A stretch of 64,000 nt of DNA. It comes from Nectonema munidae. Lineage: Eukaryota > Nematomorpha > Nectonematoida > Nectonematidae. The position numbers and the translations under genes are program-made. Below the pieces are notes generated by a model, which saw nothing but the letters and a program-made list of their open reading frames with translations, was not told the origin of the DNA and did no database searches. Within the stretch, counting starts at the first letter, position 1. The number at the start of each line of letters is the position of its first letter. Location of the stretch: contig JAUIRK010000884.1 of NCBI GenBank assembly GCA_030549495.1, positions 620,001-684,000 on the forward strand, written 5' to 3'. This document shows positions 12,001 to 23,250 of this stretch, in pieces.

Positions 12001-15000
12001 CAACCTAGGGATAAATTAACTCAATGGGCCAATGCTTTAATATTTTTGGGGTAATGGGTGTTTTGTGCGAGAAGAAATAGCTATATATAGGAAGAGGAAC
12101 ATTATCAATAGCACTATAGTATAGATCAGATATAGTCACCTGTGCTGAGAAGATAATAGGTTACATAGGGAAATTGAAGTTTAAGTAAAAATTGACATCT
12201 TTTCAAAATTTGGGAGAAGATACAGTCATTTATTAAAGACTGGATTATCCACTCTTGTTTGTAGAACTAAAAAATTAATTATAGGCCTATAGATGAAGAT
12301 GCAGAGTTGGCTGAAATGTTGTTGGAATTGAAAGAGAATGTGAAGAGTCTTTGCACACATATCAAAAAAGAACTAACACTCAAAATTTTTCAACATCTAT
12401 AACTTCCTACAATATTTCTTGATGAAATATTAAGGAATAACATCTTATTAATTATTATCATTGAATAATATCTTATTCATAAATATAGAAGCAAGCATAA
12501 TTTCTTTCCATACCAGATGGTTGGTGGAATCTGGATTTTAATCTGTTGTGAATGTTTTCATTAGAAATTAAATAAATTAGATACCAAAGAGGAACTACGA
12601 GATACCTTGTGCCAGAAACATGAAGATCAAGATAGACACTAGCTGAATGGAATAAAACTAAATGACTTCATTAAAATTGATTTTAATATACTGAGTTTAT
12701 CCTTCTTTACTAAAATAAATTTAAAGTGTAAATAGGCAATTTTATTGAGTATGTATTTTAGTGCAAAAATGGAACAGCTTAAAAGTAAAAGTAGGAGTGA
12801 TCCATGGGAATTTTTAAGGAACACTGAGTTACATCATAAATTCAAATTCAAAGACTATACAACATACTTGCATTCTCCCATTTGACAAATGCATCGTTGA
12901 TATAACTTATTTCAGGAAAAATTCTTCTCCATATCAAAAAGCGAAGAACAAGTGGTCTAAGGAAGGTCCTTACGTTTGTGTTGAAATGTGTTCTTTCCGA
13001 ATATCTGGAAACAGGTTCAATGCTAACGGAATCCATGTTGTAAGCATTTTGAGGACACCAAGCGCTCTTTAAATATGGCGGCGAGACTAAGCAAGTTGAT
13101 TTGGAAGGATTTGGGGAAGTAGAAGTGAGAGAATTGAAATAAGTAAAGACTAAAATACGCGATATCATTGTAGAAGTCATATCAAGTAGCCTCCTCCGTT
13201 TTCAACCGTGAATCGTGGATTTTATATTCCAATCCCTCCAAACCGGATCGCGACAGGACCCCAAAAAGTAAGCGGAAGGCGGCTTTATCAAACATATGCT
13301 TGAAATACATTATTGCTCTCTGAGTATTTTATTTGTGATATTAAAAGTAGGCAATTGAGAAGTAAGCAGATGATTAAGAAAAAAGTTTTGAAGTTGAGTT
13401 TGTTTCAAATGGACTCTTTTCGTACTGAATTCTTTGTCGTTAACTTGATTTATACTTCTAGTTATACAAAAAGTAAAGGTCTGTGGGGAGGAAAGAGAGG
13501 AAACCAAACCTAGAAGTAATTGGAAAAAGTAGGCCAAGAATAAACAGGTTAGTGAATATGAGGGGAAATATGAAAAATTAGGTAGAGGATAATAGGGAAA
13601 AGCGAATGAATGAAAATAGACTATTAATGCGTCCGAAATTAGGAATTTCTAACGTAGCAAATGGGCCTTACGAAGAATGCATCTCATTCAGAATATGATT
13701 GGTTATTCGAGCTTGAATGTGTTTAAAATGCTTAGTTAGTTTGTTAGCGAGTATATTTAGCAAATTAGTAGTACGCCGTGTAGGTAGATGGTTCCTTTAT
13801 CATTTAAATCTGATACTCGTGACCCATTTGATGCGCGCTCATCTTTAAATCGAGAACACGATTTCTTCTTTCTTGTCTGATTTTTCTAGAATGAAATGAG
13901 TCAAGGAATCGCTTGATCACTTTATCTCGCTAACATTAGGGAAAGTGGATTCCATTAAAAATTTTAAATAGGGCTGAAAACACTCATTTTTACACAGTAA
14001 ATCAAAAGACCTATATACGACTGCGAGATAAAGTAGTAGTGATACGTTGGCTCCAAATCACTAACAAACCAAAGAGACGCAATTTCACATGGAGGATGAC
14101 TGCGAAAGGCATTTCCATTTATTTTATCATTTTAGGTATTTGCCTTATCACTTGTCTATAACGCTGCATATTTGGGCGCCGATAACCGCTTAATTTCGAG
14201 GAATCTGTGTTTTTGATTACTTGTAAAGGGAATCAGTTCCATTTTAGAAGAAAAAAAGATGAAAATCACGGGTTGGATTATGTTATTTCATATCAACTGT
14301 TAAAATTAGGCCTATTGACACTATTAGATCCAATGGAACACTAGTCAGCCAAGAAATAAAAATAGCCTACATTTTGAAAAAATACCTAAGAGTTAATATA
14401 GAATTTTCAAATTTCGGCAAAAACATATACTGTTTGTGGAAGAGTTATCATTTTCACGCAAGCCAAATTCATTTCAAAACAGCATTTTTGATTTTAGGAG
14501 TGTTAAAATTGAAGAATAAAGTCTAGAATAAAAAACATGGAAGGAAAAAATGAACGAAATAATGTTTGAAAGGACAAATTTTGCGACATGGCGTCTGTGA
14601 TTGGTACTTTGAAAAGGGAATCATAAATTTAACTTTTCAGAGACATCTCTATATTCAAAATGGAAGTAAAAATGGCACTTAAATAAAAAACCAATGAAAA
14701 CATGACAGATGTCCACTCACCAGATCCCGAACCCAAACAAAAGAGTTCAAGGGAAAATGAGGGTAATATAAACTGTGTCGTGACTGAGGCTGCATGCAAA
14801 AGGCAGTAATTAATTTTAAAATGAAGCAGGTAATACTGTTTGCTTTGGAGCTGTTTTCTGGGACACTCCTGCTAAAAGGAGGAGTTAGAGACTGAACAGG
14901 CACGCTACTGTTGATGGGAACTGGACAAGAGGATTTAGCAGAATTCATATTAGACTCTTTTTTGCTTTGGAAAGAGATATTTTGTAGGCAAGAGATCTGG

Positions 15001-18000
15001 GTTTGTGGGGATATCGTTGTAATAACTTTTTCAGCACTCTTCTAAAATGTTCAACACTCTAAAATAGCAAATTTGGGAAGAATGAGGGTGTCATTCCAAA
15101 TTTGTAATAAACTCAGCGCCTTTTTAATGGGAGTTCTTTTCTGACGTCTCAAAAATTTGAAATAATATATTTTTAAAAAAAATTCAAAAAAAAATTCTAT
15201 ATAACATCTGTTGATGAGCATAGAGTAGTCGAAAATTTATCTTTTGAAAGTTCAAATAACTTTTTTATAAGAATGGAAAAATGTATCTTAAATTAATTTA
15301 CATTATTCTTTGAAAATATTTAAAAATACAACATTTTGGTGCCGGATTAGAGTCAGCGCGAGTGGAAAGCGCATGCAGGACAGTAGACGCCACACAGAAA
15401 CAGGCCAAGAAGAAGAGCCCACACAAACAAAAAATAATAGAATGTACAGACATGTTAGTGTAGGGTCGATAGCTTAGCCCTGGATCCATGCATCCAATAT
15501 AGAAATAAATAGGCGGGAGGTTTACCATGAACAGACCTACGTCGTCCTATACGACACGAATTTCAAGCGTTAAACGCGTACGTTCAAACATTCAGACAAG
15601 TGATGATATGAATAACATTTTGACACTTTCTGTCGCTACAAAGTTAACTCCTGGCTTTGGTGTAATTGCTATCAAGAGAGGCCACGTTTTTAGAAAATGG
15701 AAAAAGAAAAATTAAATATCAAAACGTCATTTAAACTTTTTAAACAACTTGTTCAGTAATTCTTGATAGTTTCTAGATATTTTTTTAAGTCAGGCAAATA
15801 TTTTTGCGCGATTTTAACCAAAATGTGAAGTTTATTTTCTTTTTAAATTTCAGATTCATGTTATTACACATTAGATTACATGATATTAAAAAATTAAAAG
15901 CCGGTCTTTGGCTTTTGTAATAATTTCTTTAGAAATAAAGACAAAGACTTCTGTATCTCTCAATTATTTCATTAAAGGGCCTGACTCCTGAGCGATGATG
16001 CAAGGATATGAGGAATAAAAATTTCATCCCCTATACAAAATATTTTAGCTAAAAAGACAGTGAATTATTCATAAAAATAAAATATCTGGATTCATCATAT
16101 TGGCTACATACCCAACAGCCGCGAAAGCCCGTTATCACCCACACGTGACAAATGATACGAGTGGTTCGCCCCAAAATAAACATTGCATATCACAGCAAAG
16201 AAAGCAATAGAAATAAGATTTTTCGAAGTTTGAGAGATGTGCGAAACTTAATTTATTTACGAAATGCGCCACTTCTTGCATTTATTCGTGACGACTGCCT
16301 ACTCTCAAGCTCACTACAACTTCAATGTTTATCTGTGAAGCGTTGAATTTAGACGATGCCAATTCGGAATCCGACAACCAAAAAACACGCACGCATTTAG
16401 AGAAGGGTGTATTGCTGCCTTCGCACACACGATAGTGGTGGCATTCTAGCTAAATACGATATGTGTTCATTATTATCTTACCTTGAATGCATTAGATCGG
16501 TAGTGCGCAAGCTGTTTCTGGTATTCTTTCTTTGCCTTTTCAGTTTTTCCTTTGTACACCTTTAAGAAATTGCAATAAATACAAAATAAAAGGAGTAACA
16601 AGGGCCATGCAATGGCGAGATCCGAACTCTGGATTTCAAAGATCTGAACGCGCATCCAACATCGAAAGCAGTTGGCTCATGACAACACACAACGGATGTA
16701 AGTTGTCATGAAACTTACATTTAATTTAACCCAATTTAATTTTGGTGTTGATGTCATGACAACACACAACGGATGTAAGTTGTTTCGTGTAGGCGAAAAA
16801 ATAGACGCGCCTTTTGCCTTTACCTAAGTATCCATTTTTGAATGTTTTTCTTTAAAGTTGCCAAAAGAGGGGGTCGAAAATTAAACAAAAATTGGTTGTC
16901 ATTATTAGCGAACGCTCCCTTAATTTCTTATACCAAGCGGCTGCGCCAAAACAGTCATAACGAAAAAGTTGCACATCAATGACATTTTTTAGCTTAGTTT
17001 GTTTATCATTTACAGGAACTTAAAGAAGAATTTATTCCAAAACATATAAGAGCGTTGAAGTTTATTCAAGTTAGTGAAATATCCGTTTTCCATAAAGAAA
17101 AAATATTTTATAGACGATGTGTAGGAAGAGCTCAAAAGAGTAGATAACGATGATTTACTTGTGTCAAATATATAATAAAATAAATCAATGTTACGGCTAC
17201 TTTCCCTGCATACTAGGGTCTAACCGGTGTTGCAACTATGAAAACACATATCAAAAGACTATCTATTTTGTCCATCCCCTATTTTAAATTTCTTTTTTTC
17301 ATATCCTTAAGAACTACTTCTTTCCATGTTAATTTTGGTCTACCCTTAGATTTACCCATTGTTTGCCGTTTGTACGCTATATTAATTAAGCTGGTCTTCT
17401 GTTTACATGCCCAAACCACTATAATTCTTGCATCTCTATTACTTCATTGATTTCATTTACATTACATAATCTTCTTCTTATTTCATTGGTTAATTTGTCT
17501 TTCCAATTAGATTTACAAATAATTCTTAACATTCCCTTCTCAATTGTGTTTCGCCTATTTTTCTCAACTTCTTTTAACGCCCAACTTTGACTACTGTATT
17601 AGATCTCATGAAACTTTTATAAAGATAACCCTTTATGTTTAAAGAAAAAGTATATGACATAGAACACTACTCTTCCAAGATAGTTTTATTCTGTGTTCTA
17701 CTGAGCTACTAACACTACCTTCTGATCTATAACCTCTCCCAAGTAACAAAATTGATTAACCTTTTCTAGTTCTATATATTTTATTACTAACTTTTCTTTA
17801 CTAATTTCAACTTTTTTAAAATCTGAACAACGTGTAGACTTAAAATTTTTAACTTTTAATAAACTACCTTTAATACCAGAGCACCTTTTATGTATCCATT
17901 TACTACAAAATGAACAAAAAATAGAATTTCTGTTGACTCTTATCACACAAACATCACATGGATCTATTTTAGAGACCAGATTTTGTATATTTGAAGAATC

Positions 18001-21000
18001 GCCTATTTTCATCCACTTAGACTTACTAAAGTTAATTCAAAACCCTTATTTTTCAAAGTTGTTTCCCAAAAACTTATTCTCCTACTTAAATCTTCAAGAG
18101 AATCTGCAATTAAAAAGATAGCATCAGGATATAAAATTTCGTTCATATCTTCTTTGATAGCATCCTTAAGAGTTTCGTCAATGATCATGTTAAAAAGAAA
18201 TGGACTTAATATTGATCCTCGATCTAACCCTACTCTTATTTTAAATTCATCAGAAATGGCATTTTCAATTTTTATACAAGCATTCTGGCGTGTATACAAA
18301 GCCATTACTGCCTTAACTAAATTTTCATTTACACCCTTTCTTCTTATAGTCCGTTCAATGAGAATTCTGCAAACAGAATCAAAAGCCTTCTCCAAATCAA
18401 TGAAAGCAAAATAAAGACTATGTCTATTTCTCGTTTTTTTTTAATTATCTGTCTAATAAGGAAAATTACGTAATGTGTGCTTTTTCCTGACATCAAACCA
18501 AACTGAACTTTACTTGTCTCAACGATTTTTTTCAATCAATTCAGTATTACTCTTTCCACAATGTTCATATCGTGTTCTAAAAGTTCGTAGTTCTGTAATT
18601 TGAACAATAAGTAAATTGGTCTCTGCCTTTATGCAATGGTAGGATTAGACGTATTCCATGACTCTGGGATGGATGCCCCATTAAAAATGTTTTGAAATAG
18701 AACTTTTAGAACATCGATTTCTAATGAGCATTCACTATACCCTGCCGACTTCTTTGATTTTAATTGATCAAAAACACAAATAACTTCTTCAACAGTTACA
18801 GCTTCTAATGGTCCTTCAACTCTTTCAGCTATTTCTAGCTTCCCAATCTCATTTTCTTTATTAAAAACATCTTGGGCATAATTTTGCTATGTATTCAGCA
18901 TCTCAGGTATTTTATTCATCAAAGTCCTGCTTTATTTCTAACACAAGGCATATCCAACACGTCTTCATCTTCTCTTTTTCTTTGTCTAGCTCAGGAGTTC
19001 CTAAAGTGTGGGCCATGACCCCTTCTCGGGTCATGAAGCTTTTTTGGAGGGTCATGAAGGGTCTAACTCTCACACTTCGGTTTCGAGTCAAAACGCCCGA
19101 AGACCAAAACGCCGAAAATCATATATTCAGTTGTGCTAGTTTTTCAGGCGTTTTGACCTGATACCCACATACACTATGATGAAGAACACACTTTTCCATT
19201 TTTTAATGCAGTATTGTTGATGCTAGGGAATAAATAAGAGGTAATCAGCAAAGAATGGTGGGTACCCCGGAACTGCGCGTTCCCCGCGGGGAGACTTTTT
19301 CCTCTCTTCATATGCGTTATCAACAAAAATGAAAAAATTAATCAAATATGTCACATATTTGCTTTGATTCTCTTACTCCTTATCTTATGTATGCGTACGA
19401 TAAGCATAACCAACGATCTTTGTCTCTATTAGCGGAATGATTTCAAAGGGTTAGTTGACAATCTGAATGATTTGAGTTTTTTGAAGTTGTGATTTTGAAA
19501 AATTTTACGTCAGACATATGAAAATACTTTGTGCACTTGATATAATTAATGGTGTATGGATGGGGTCTTCTCCAATCTCGTTGTATCATTATTTGAGTGT
19601 CATTTATCAGAGTTTTTCTTTCCTACTTTGCATCCAAACGCTACTCGGGCTTTTCTGCTTTTGATTTTGTAAGCTATATTATACTCATTGACCGGCACTT
19701 TACTTTTAAATTTTTGCTGTTTTTTAATTTTATCAAATGAAGTTGCTTATTTTCAAAATTCATTTTTGGCGCGTTAAAATCTGGTAATCACATTCTTCTA
19801 ACTTTTTATATTTTTTGTTTTAGTTTAATATAAGATTGTTTTTTATTTTTGTTTTCTCTCAAAATTTCTTTCCAAATGTCCAAAAAACGCACATACAAAG
19901 AAAGTTTTGTAAGTTTTGGCTTTTCAGTCATATTGAACAATGGCATAGAGATGCCACATTGCGTTATCTGCAAAAAAACACTTGATAACAAGAGTATCAA
20001 GCCTTTCAATTCAAAGCGCTATTTTTATGAAGTTCAATTTCAACTCATTGACCGGCTTTACTTTACTTTTAAATTTTCATTTTGCATAACCTAACCCTAT
20101 CCATGGACTTGTCAATACATTTTTATTAAGCATTCCTGCATTTCGCTTTACATATATTCTCATGTCAGTGGTATTTGGCCTACATTTCTCCTTCTTTCAA
20201 AGACCAACTGACCACTATACACTAAACTAGACGTAATACAAGTTTGTAAAATTGACTTGTTAAAAGTATAGAATACGTATTTCTACCCAAAATACTGCCT
20301 AGAGACTTAGATTCTTTCTATTGAATGTGTAGGCCTGCGTCGTTCTATGTGTCAAACTGTCACTCAGCTGCATATTTTATGCATGTCTTCTTTAATTACA
20401 CGTTTACATTTTTATCAAAGATGAGATTAAAGAGGACAGAACTTTATCCATCCCTGATGCTTCCCACCTTCATTTTAAACTCATCAAAAATGCAATTTTT
20501 AATTTCTGTGTAGGTATCCTTAAATTATGTATAAAATACCTTGATATATTTGAAAGTAAGCGAGTGTATCCAAATTCTCTGTTGAAGTTTGAAACAAGTT
20601 GTAGGCTGAAAGTAATATAATTGATTTCTTTTAAGTCCTAATACTTTTAAGCATTCTTCAAACAGACGTTGAAAATCATAATTTATTATGAAACATCTGA
20701 AGAAAATAAGGAACATATTCGAAAAGATTTAGGGAGTCTATGATATAAAATAAAGGTCTTAAAAAGTGACAATTAGGAAGTCTCACAGACACTACACGCA
20801 AATTCGTGTATTCCTAGCTCTTTATCGAGCCATTAAAATTGCATTTTGGTTAGCACATATCGCTTAGTTCATCATTTCCATTTATTCAGTCCTATAAGCA
20901 GCTGTTTTTTGCATAATTGGTGCAATGCACTTATATAATCAATAATGATATGGCGCAGAATGCAGTCTTCACAATAAAGGTTACATAAAGCAAAGCTCAC

Positions 21001-22167
21001 GTCATTCTCCATTTTAAGAATATTCGATGAGGATTGACTACTTTAAATCGATAGAAAAAATTCTTCTCTATACGCTAATAGATTTTCATTATAGACATCT
21101 CATAGTAATTAAAAGAGATGGTGTGATATTTGTGTATAAATAGGCCGTACAACGAGAGAGAACCTTTGACAACGGTACCTGCACACGAAGAAATAACAAC
21201 AGTTTCTATTTTGGGTGCGTTGTGAATGAATGCGTTTATACAAAACAATCCTTACGTTTTTATGTCCATCTTCCAGGCCTTCCCACATTGCCGCTACAAT
21301 CTTTGAAATTTCACCAAAACTGGCTGCCGGGTTCTGTCCTTTTATCGCTGCTTGTGTATCTCGGAAAAATAGGGCATATGCAGAAACCGGTCTTGAATTA
21401 AACGTCAAAATAAGTAAGATGTGTTTGTTTAATGCAACATTAAATACTTTTGTGGTTCATTGGGATCCTTCTTCTTCTTCTTCTTCACACCTGTCAAGTT
21501 CTTGCTTTTCTTTTTTGACGAGATGGAATGAATCACATCTCTCAACTCAGACTTGGAAGCATCCTTATTACTGCTTTTCTTTACGGAACTTGACAACTAA
21601 AAATACCCATTTTTTATTTAGATGGATTTTTGACTCTACGAAAATTGATTGTGAAATTTCACTCTCGATTTCCAATAAAAGGTTTAAATTTATTATGATA
21701 TAATAAATAAAAAGGAATGGTGCTGAAGAGTCATCAAAAAGTTGGTACCGAAAAAAGGTACACAGTGAATGAGTAAAACTTTATGGATAAAATCTGTTGA
21801 AAAGGTATGGACAAAAGGTTCTCATTTGTATATATTAAATAAAAAGTATGGGGATAAGGACGCTCTCTCTCACGCTCCAGTGAAAGCGGCTGAATGAAGA
21901 AAATGCAAAATGTGGTTACCAGAGCATCGTCCCAATCTTCGCCAGACGACGAGGACTGCTTGGACGAGAGGGATGGGGATGAGGACGCGATGTCGATGAT
22001 GTCGTCAGAGACGCTGTTTGGAGAAAAGGACAGGCTTTGACCGCCCACATCAGCGAGAGCAGAGTCGGAGGCGCTGATCGCTACGGGCTCGATGTCGAGC
22101 AGGGCGTTGGTGTCCGTGGGGGCGCTTTTGCCTTCGCTCGCCGCAGGATCCGCCAAAACATTTTCCA
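8963..22167 (-). CDS. TOX: TOX-family HMG-box gene (whole span, introns included; 5' coding exons not found)
   Basis: TOX proteins are nuclear HMG-box DNA-binding factors. Six exons on the minus strand line up with the family in order: acidic/serine-rich region, lysine-rich nuclear signal followed by [18 protein letters not shown], the two halves of the HMG box, and the family's C-terminal Cys/His signature ([22 protein letters not shown]). Exons: 22167-21920, 21551-21448, 21391-21256, 16559-16482, 9832-9639 and 9011-8963. Every adjacent pair that I can test has GT-AG borders and compatible phases. The C-terminal signature resembles TOX2/3/4 rather than TOX1. The introns (up to about 6.6 kb) are filled with transposon remnants. 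The first coding exon and promoter lie above 22167; a CpG-rich block at 29.83-30.25 kb is a candidate. The symbol is at family level. Confidence 0.93.
9639..9832 (-). CDS. TOX: TOX exon, conserved C-terminal Cys-rich signature
   Basis: 194 bases: acceptor TTATTTAG|GCT (phase 0), donor CATTGTCG|GTATCT (phase 2). It encodes [20 protein letters not shown], a serine/cysteine-rich stretch, then [20 protein letters not shown] and [10 protein letters not shown] with the last Arg split. The spacing C-x2-NP...W-x4-YC-x3-CVV-x-HCR is the C-terminal signature of TOX2/TOX3/TOX4. Longer open frames overlap it in the two other minus frames but have no family match; this shorter frame is the real one. Confidence 0.92.
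9850..10985. other. TOX intron, nothing recognised
   Basis: AT-rich sequence with a short CT microsatellite near 10320. Frames here are short and motif-free. Confidence 0.4.
10990..11165 (-). mobile_element. LINE fragment, region behind the reverse transcriptase
   Basis: Minus strand reads [20 protein letters not shown], then [14 protein letters not shown], a stop, and [10 protein letters not shown]. This is the stretch after the RT catalytic domain in RTE-like LINEs (usually KxxIYxSxVRPALxYGSETW). Only about 60 residues remain, with one stop in place of the usual Ser/Cys codon. Confidence 0.75.
11182..11215 (+). repeat. hAT/Charlie-like terminal repeat, single end
   Basis: CAGTGTCGTCCAATTGCGGC followed by CCGCGACCTC has the form of a Charlie-type hAT left end (CAGTGxxxxCxAAxTGCGGCCCGCG). 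No matching right end was seen. Confidence 0.45.
11991..12400 (+). repeat. hAT-like end and decayed body
   Basis: CAGTGTTTCCCAACCTAGGG at 11991 has the form of a hAT terminal repeat. The right end of the hAT at 24.89 kb (GGGAAACACTG) is its mirror image, but these are separate copies because TOX exons lie between. No transposase motif was found inside. Confidence 0.4.
12401..12970. other. TOX intron, nothing recognised
   Basis: AT-rich sequence without motifs. Confidence 0.4.
12974..13066 (-). CDS. candidate TOX exon, weak
   Basis: 93 bases with acceptor TTTAAAG|AGC and donor ACAAAC|GTAAGG, phase 0 at both ends and so compatible with the neighbouring TOX exons. It would encode [20 protein letters not shown] then [11 protein letters not shown]. 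The polar, serine-rich content is plausible for the TOX C-terminal region, but the polypyrimidine tract is poor and no conserved motif helps. Confidence 0.25.
13067..14700. other. TOX intron, nothing recognised
   Basis: AT-rich, apparently unique sequence. Short frames on both strands show no domain. Confidence 0.4.
14721..14789 (-). CDS. candidate TOX exon, weak
   Basis: 69 bases with a good acceptor (TTTTGCATGCAG|CCT) and a strong donor (ATCTG|GTGAGT), phase 0 at both ends, so it would fit between the HMG exon and the exon at 9832. It would encode [20 protein letters not shown] then RDL. The TOX region behind the HMG box is poorly conserved, so homology cannot confirm it. It may be a chance match. 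Confidence 0.3.
14990..16440. other. TOX intron, nothing firmly recognised
   Basis: 15330-15540 is less AT-rich and has short frames on both strands (76 and 62 codons), neither with a known motif. The rest is AT-rich. Confidence 0.35.
16482..16559 (-). CDS. TOX: TOX exon, second half of the HMG box
   Basis: 78 bases, phase 0 at both ends: acceptor TTAAAG|GTG, donor TTCAAG|GTAAGA. It encodes [20 protein letters not shown] then RSNAFK, matching helix 3 of the TOX HMG box (usually VYKKKTEAAKKEYLKQLAAYR). Joined to the previous exon it restores GHKN-VYKGKT without a gap. A 4.7-kb intron full of LINE pieces separates the halves of this single domain. Confidence 0.96.
16676..16784. repeat. direct repeat pair, about 30 bp
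   Basis: TCATGACAACACACAACGGA followed by TGTAAGTTGT occurs at about 16676-16706 and again at about 16753-16783, separated by about 46 bases that also contain a partial inverted copy (TCATGAAACTTACA). It may be a small tandem duplication or the scar of an insertion. Confidence 0.7.
17215..18905 (-). mobile_element. LINE with reverse transcriptase and PHD-like zinc finger, decayed
   Basis: Lies in the TOX intron on the same strand. From 18905 downwards: [20 protein letters not shown] and [14 protein letters not shown], then the RT with [48 protein letters not shown], and the catalytic site altered to [10 protein letters not shown] in place of YADD. Then KIDPCDVC...[15 protein letters not shown], the zinc finger found between RT and C-terminus in this type of LINE, and finally [20 protein letters not shown] with [11 protein letters not shown]. 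The changed catalytic motif and several frame breaks make it inactive. Confidence 0.88.
18992..19160 (+). repeat. hAT/Charlie-like terminal piece
   Basis: CAGGAGTTCCTAAAGTGTGG then GCCATGACCCC, followed by two more copies of GGTCATGAAG, resembles the GC-richer end of Charlie-type hATs. It directly abuts the 5' limit of the LINE. No right end was found. Confidence 0.45.
19161..19875. other. TOX intron, nothing firmly recognised
   Basis: AT-rich sequence that probably holds the 5' flank of the hAT remnant that follows. A 30-bp motif (CTCATTGACCGGC...TTTACTTTTAAATTTT) at about 19688 recurs at about 20045. Confidence 0.4.
19876..20010 (+). mobile_element. hAT remnant, BED zinc finger only
   Basis: ATG at 19876 starts [20 protein letters not shown], then [20 protein letters not shown]. 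This is the N-terminus of ZBED5-like hAT transposases (KRKYxxxYxxFGFT, xGxExPQCVICxExLxNxS). The finger is cut off after its first Cys pair, so the His pair is missing and no catalytic domain follows. Confidence 0.72.
20400..20720 (-). mobile_element. LINE fragment related to the copy at 17.2-18.9 kb
   Basis: Minus strand reads [20 protein letters not shown] and [11 protein letters not shown], which lines up with [17 protein letters not shown] and [11 protein letters not shown] of the LINE at 18.0-18.4 kb. It is a short decayed piece of the same family. Confidence 0.65.
20721..21240. other. TOX intron, nothing recognised
   Basis: AT-rich sequence without motifs. Confidence 0.4.
21256..21391 (-). 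CDS. TOX: TOX exon, first half of the HMG box
   Basis: 136 bases: acceptor TTCAAG|A (phase 2), donor AAAAAC|GTAAGG (phase 0). It encodes [20 protein letters not shown], then [20 protein letters not shown] and DGHKN. This is nearly identical to the vertebrate TOX HMG box over helices 1 and 2. The box bends DNA and binds with little sequence preference. The break between the two halves of the box (after KN, before VYK) is the position where this exon joins the one at 16559. Confidence 0.96.
21448..21551 (-). CDS. TOX: TOX exon, nuclear localisation signal and start of HMG box
   Basis: 104 bases: acceptor CCAAG|TCT (phase 0), donor CAAAA|GTATTT (phase 2). It encodes [20 protein letters not shown], then [15 protein letters not shown], with the last Lys split across the intron. 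The polylysine run followed by DPNEPQKP is a hallmark of TOX proteins and serves as their nuclear signal. On the plus strand this appears as the CTT repeat at 21468-21486, which could be mistaken for a microsatellite. The next exon starts with A, completing AAA (Lys), and continues PVSAYALFF. Confidence 0.93.
21920..22167 (-). CDS. TOX: TOX exon, acidic and serine-rich region before the HMG box
   Basis: The open frame starts [20 protein letters not shown] and goes on through [20 protein letters not shown] to GEDWDDAL. The donor is CTG|GTAACC at 21919-21918, phase 0. The acceptor is less sure: GTGAAG|TGG at 22168 fits, which would make the incoming phase 1. The exon is much richer in G and C than the flanking DNA, as are the other TOX exons. 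Its low-complexity acidic and serine-rich make-up matches the poorly conserved region ahead of the HMG box in TOX proteins. Confidence 0.8.
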
Positions 22168-22319
22168 CTTCACAAAAGATACTTCTTACTCCAGCGCTTG
22201 CCTTCTACCAAATGAGAACAAAATGAAGGCCCACGACCTGCACCTCTCACCCCAACTGCCCATCACCGACCACACGATAAAGACACAAACAAGGCGAGAA
22301 GAATCCTTGTTGTGAAAGT

Positions 22320-23240
22320 ATGCACAAAAATTAGGATGCAATATATGACTTTAAATTTGTTAAAATGTTTAAAAAATTAACTCTGAGGTAGTGATTTTTT
22401 CTATTAAAAGTGCCCCTTGCTTTTGAAGGGGTCAAGCGTCAATTTTTATTTTTCGCTTCATATAACTTTTCACTGAAAAATAAGGTTATTCTATTTTATT
22501 CATTAAAAGTTAAAAATTATATAGAGTAATAATAGAAGAATTAGAAATTGCTTTTACCTCCCTACATAACCAAAGAAGCATCACTTGTTATAAAAATGTC
22601 GATAGAAAACTTTTTTATAGAAAACTTGGTGGAAATTTATACATATTTGTGTTAAGACTATACTTTTTTCATGAACTTTGAACGATACTTATGCGTCTCT
22701 TACACTAGGATCCCCGTCCTCGAAGTGTTTTCCTTGATTCCTCGGGGAATTTATTGAACAATTTTAATTTTTAAAAAGAGATTTTTGGATTGTTTTTATT
22801 ATTTTTTCTAATATTTTATTTTTCTATTGACCAACGTTCTTTTTTCAAGAACATAATAAAAAATCAAGTTTTTTGAAATTAAAATTTTTTTTTTTATTTT
22901 TTAAATCCAAATTATTTTTAATAAAATTATTTGAAAATTTAGCCTTTGTCACTAGAGTTTTATTATAAGGTATTTAAAAAATTTTCTTAGATTAACAAAT
23001 ATTATGAATAACTTTAATTTTTATTAAGATATATAAAGCCTAATTTCGGCATCTTTTAATTTTAAAACCCGATAGTTTTTAAAAATTATCAAATTTATCT
23101 AAAAATTATTGTATATACTTAATTACTTACTATATATTTATTTCCATTTTTAGAAGTTTAGAAGCTAAAAAAGAACTGAAATTTCATTAATTTATTATTT
23201 TTTAAAATATAAATGAGTGAAAAAATTTAAAAAAAATCCA
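22320..23240. other. very AT-rich stretch
   Basis: Low-complexity A/T sequence, probably the 5' part of the hAT element that follows. TAGTGATTTTTTCTATTAAA at about 22391, followed by AGTGCCCC, might be its diverged left end. No coding motif seen. Confidence 0.3.
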
Positions 23241-23250
23241 TAAATATTCA

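Noticed and set aside
19688-20080. 30-bp direct repeats that might be long terminal repeats
   Set aside because: Too short, imperfect, and the DNA between them holds just a hAT BED finger remnant.
21468-21486. CTT microsatellite
   Set aside because: It is the polylysine codon run of the TOX nuclear signal on the minus strand.
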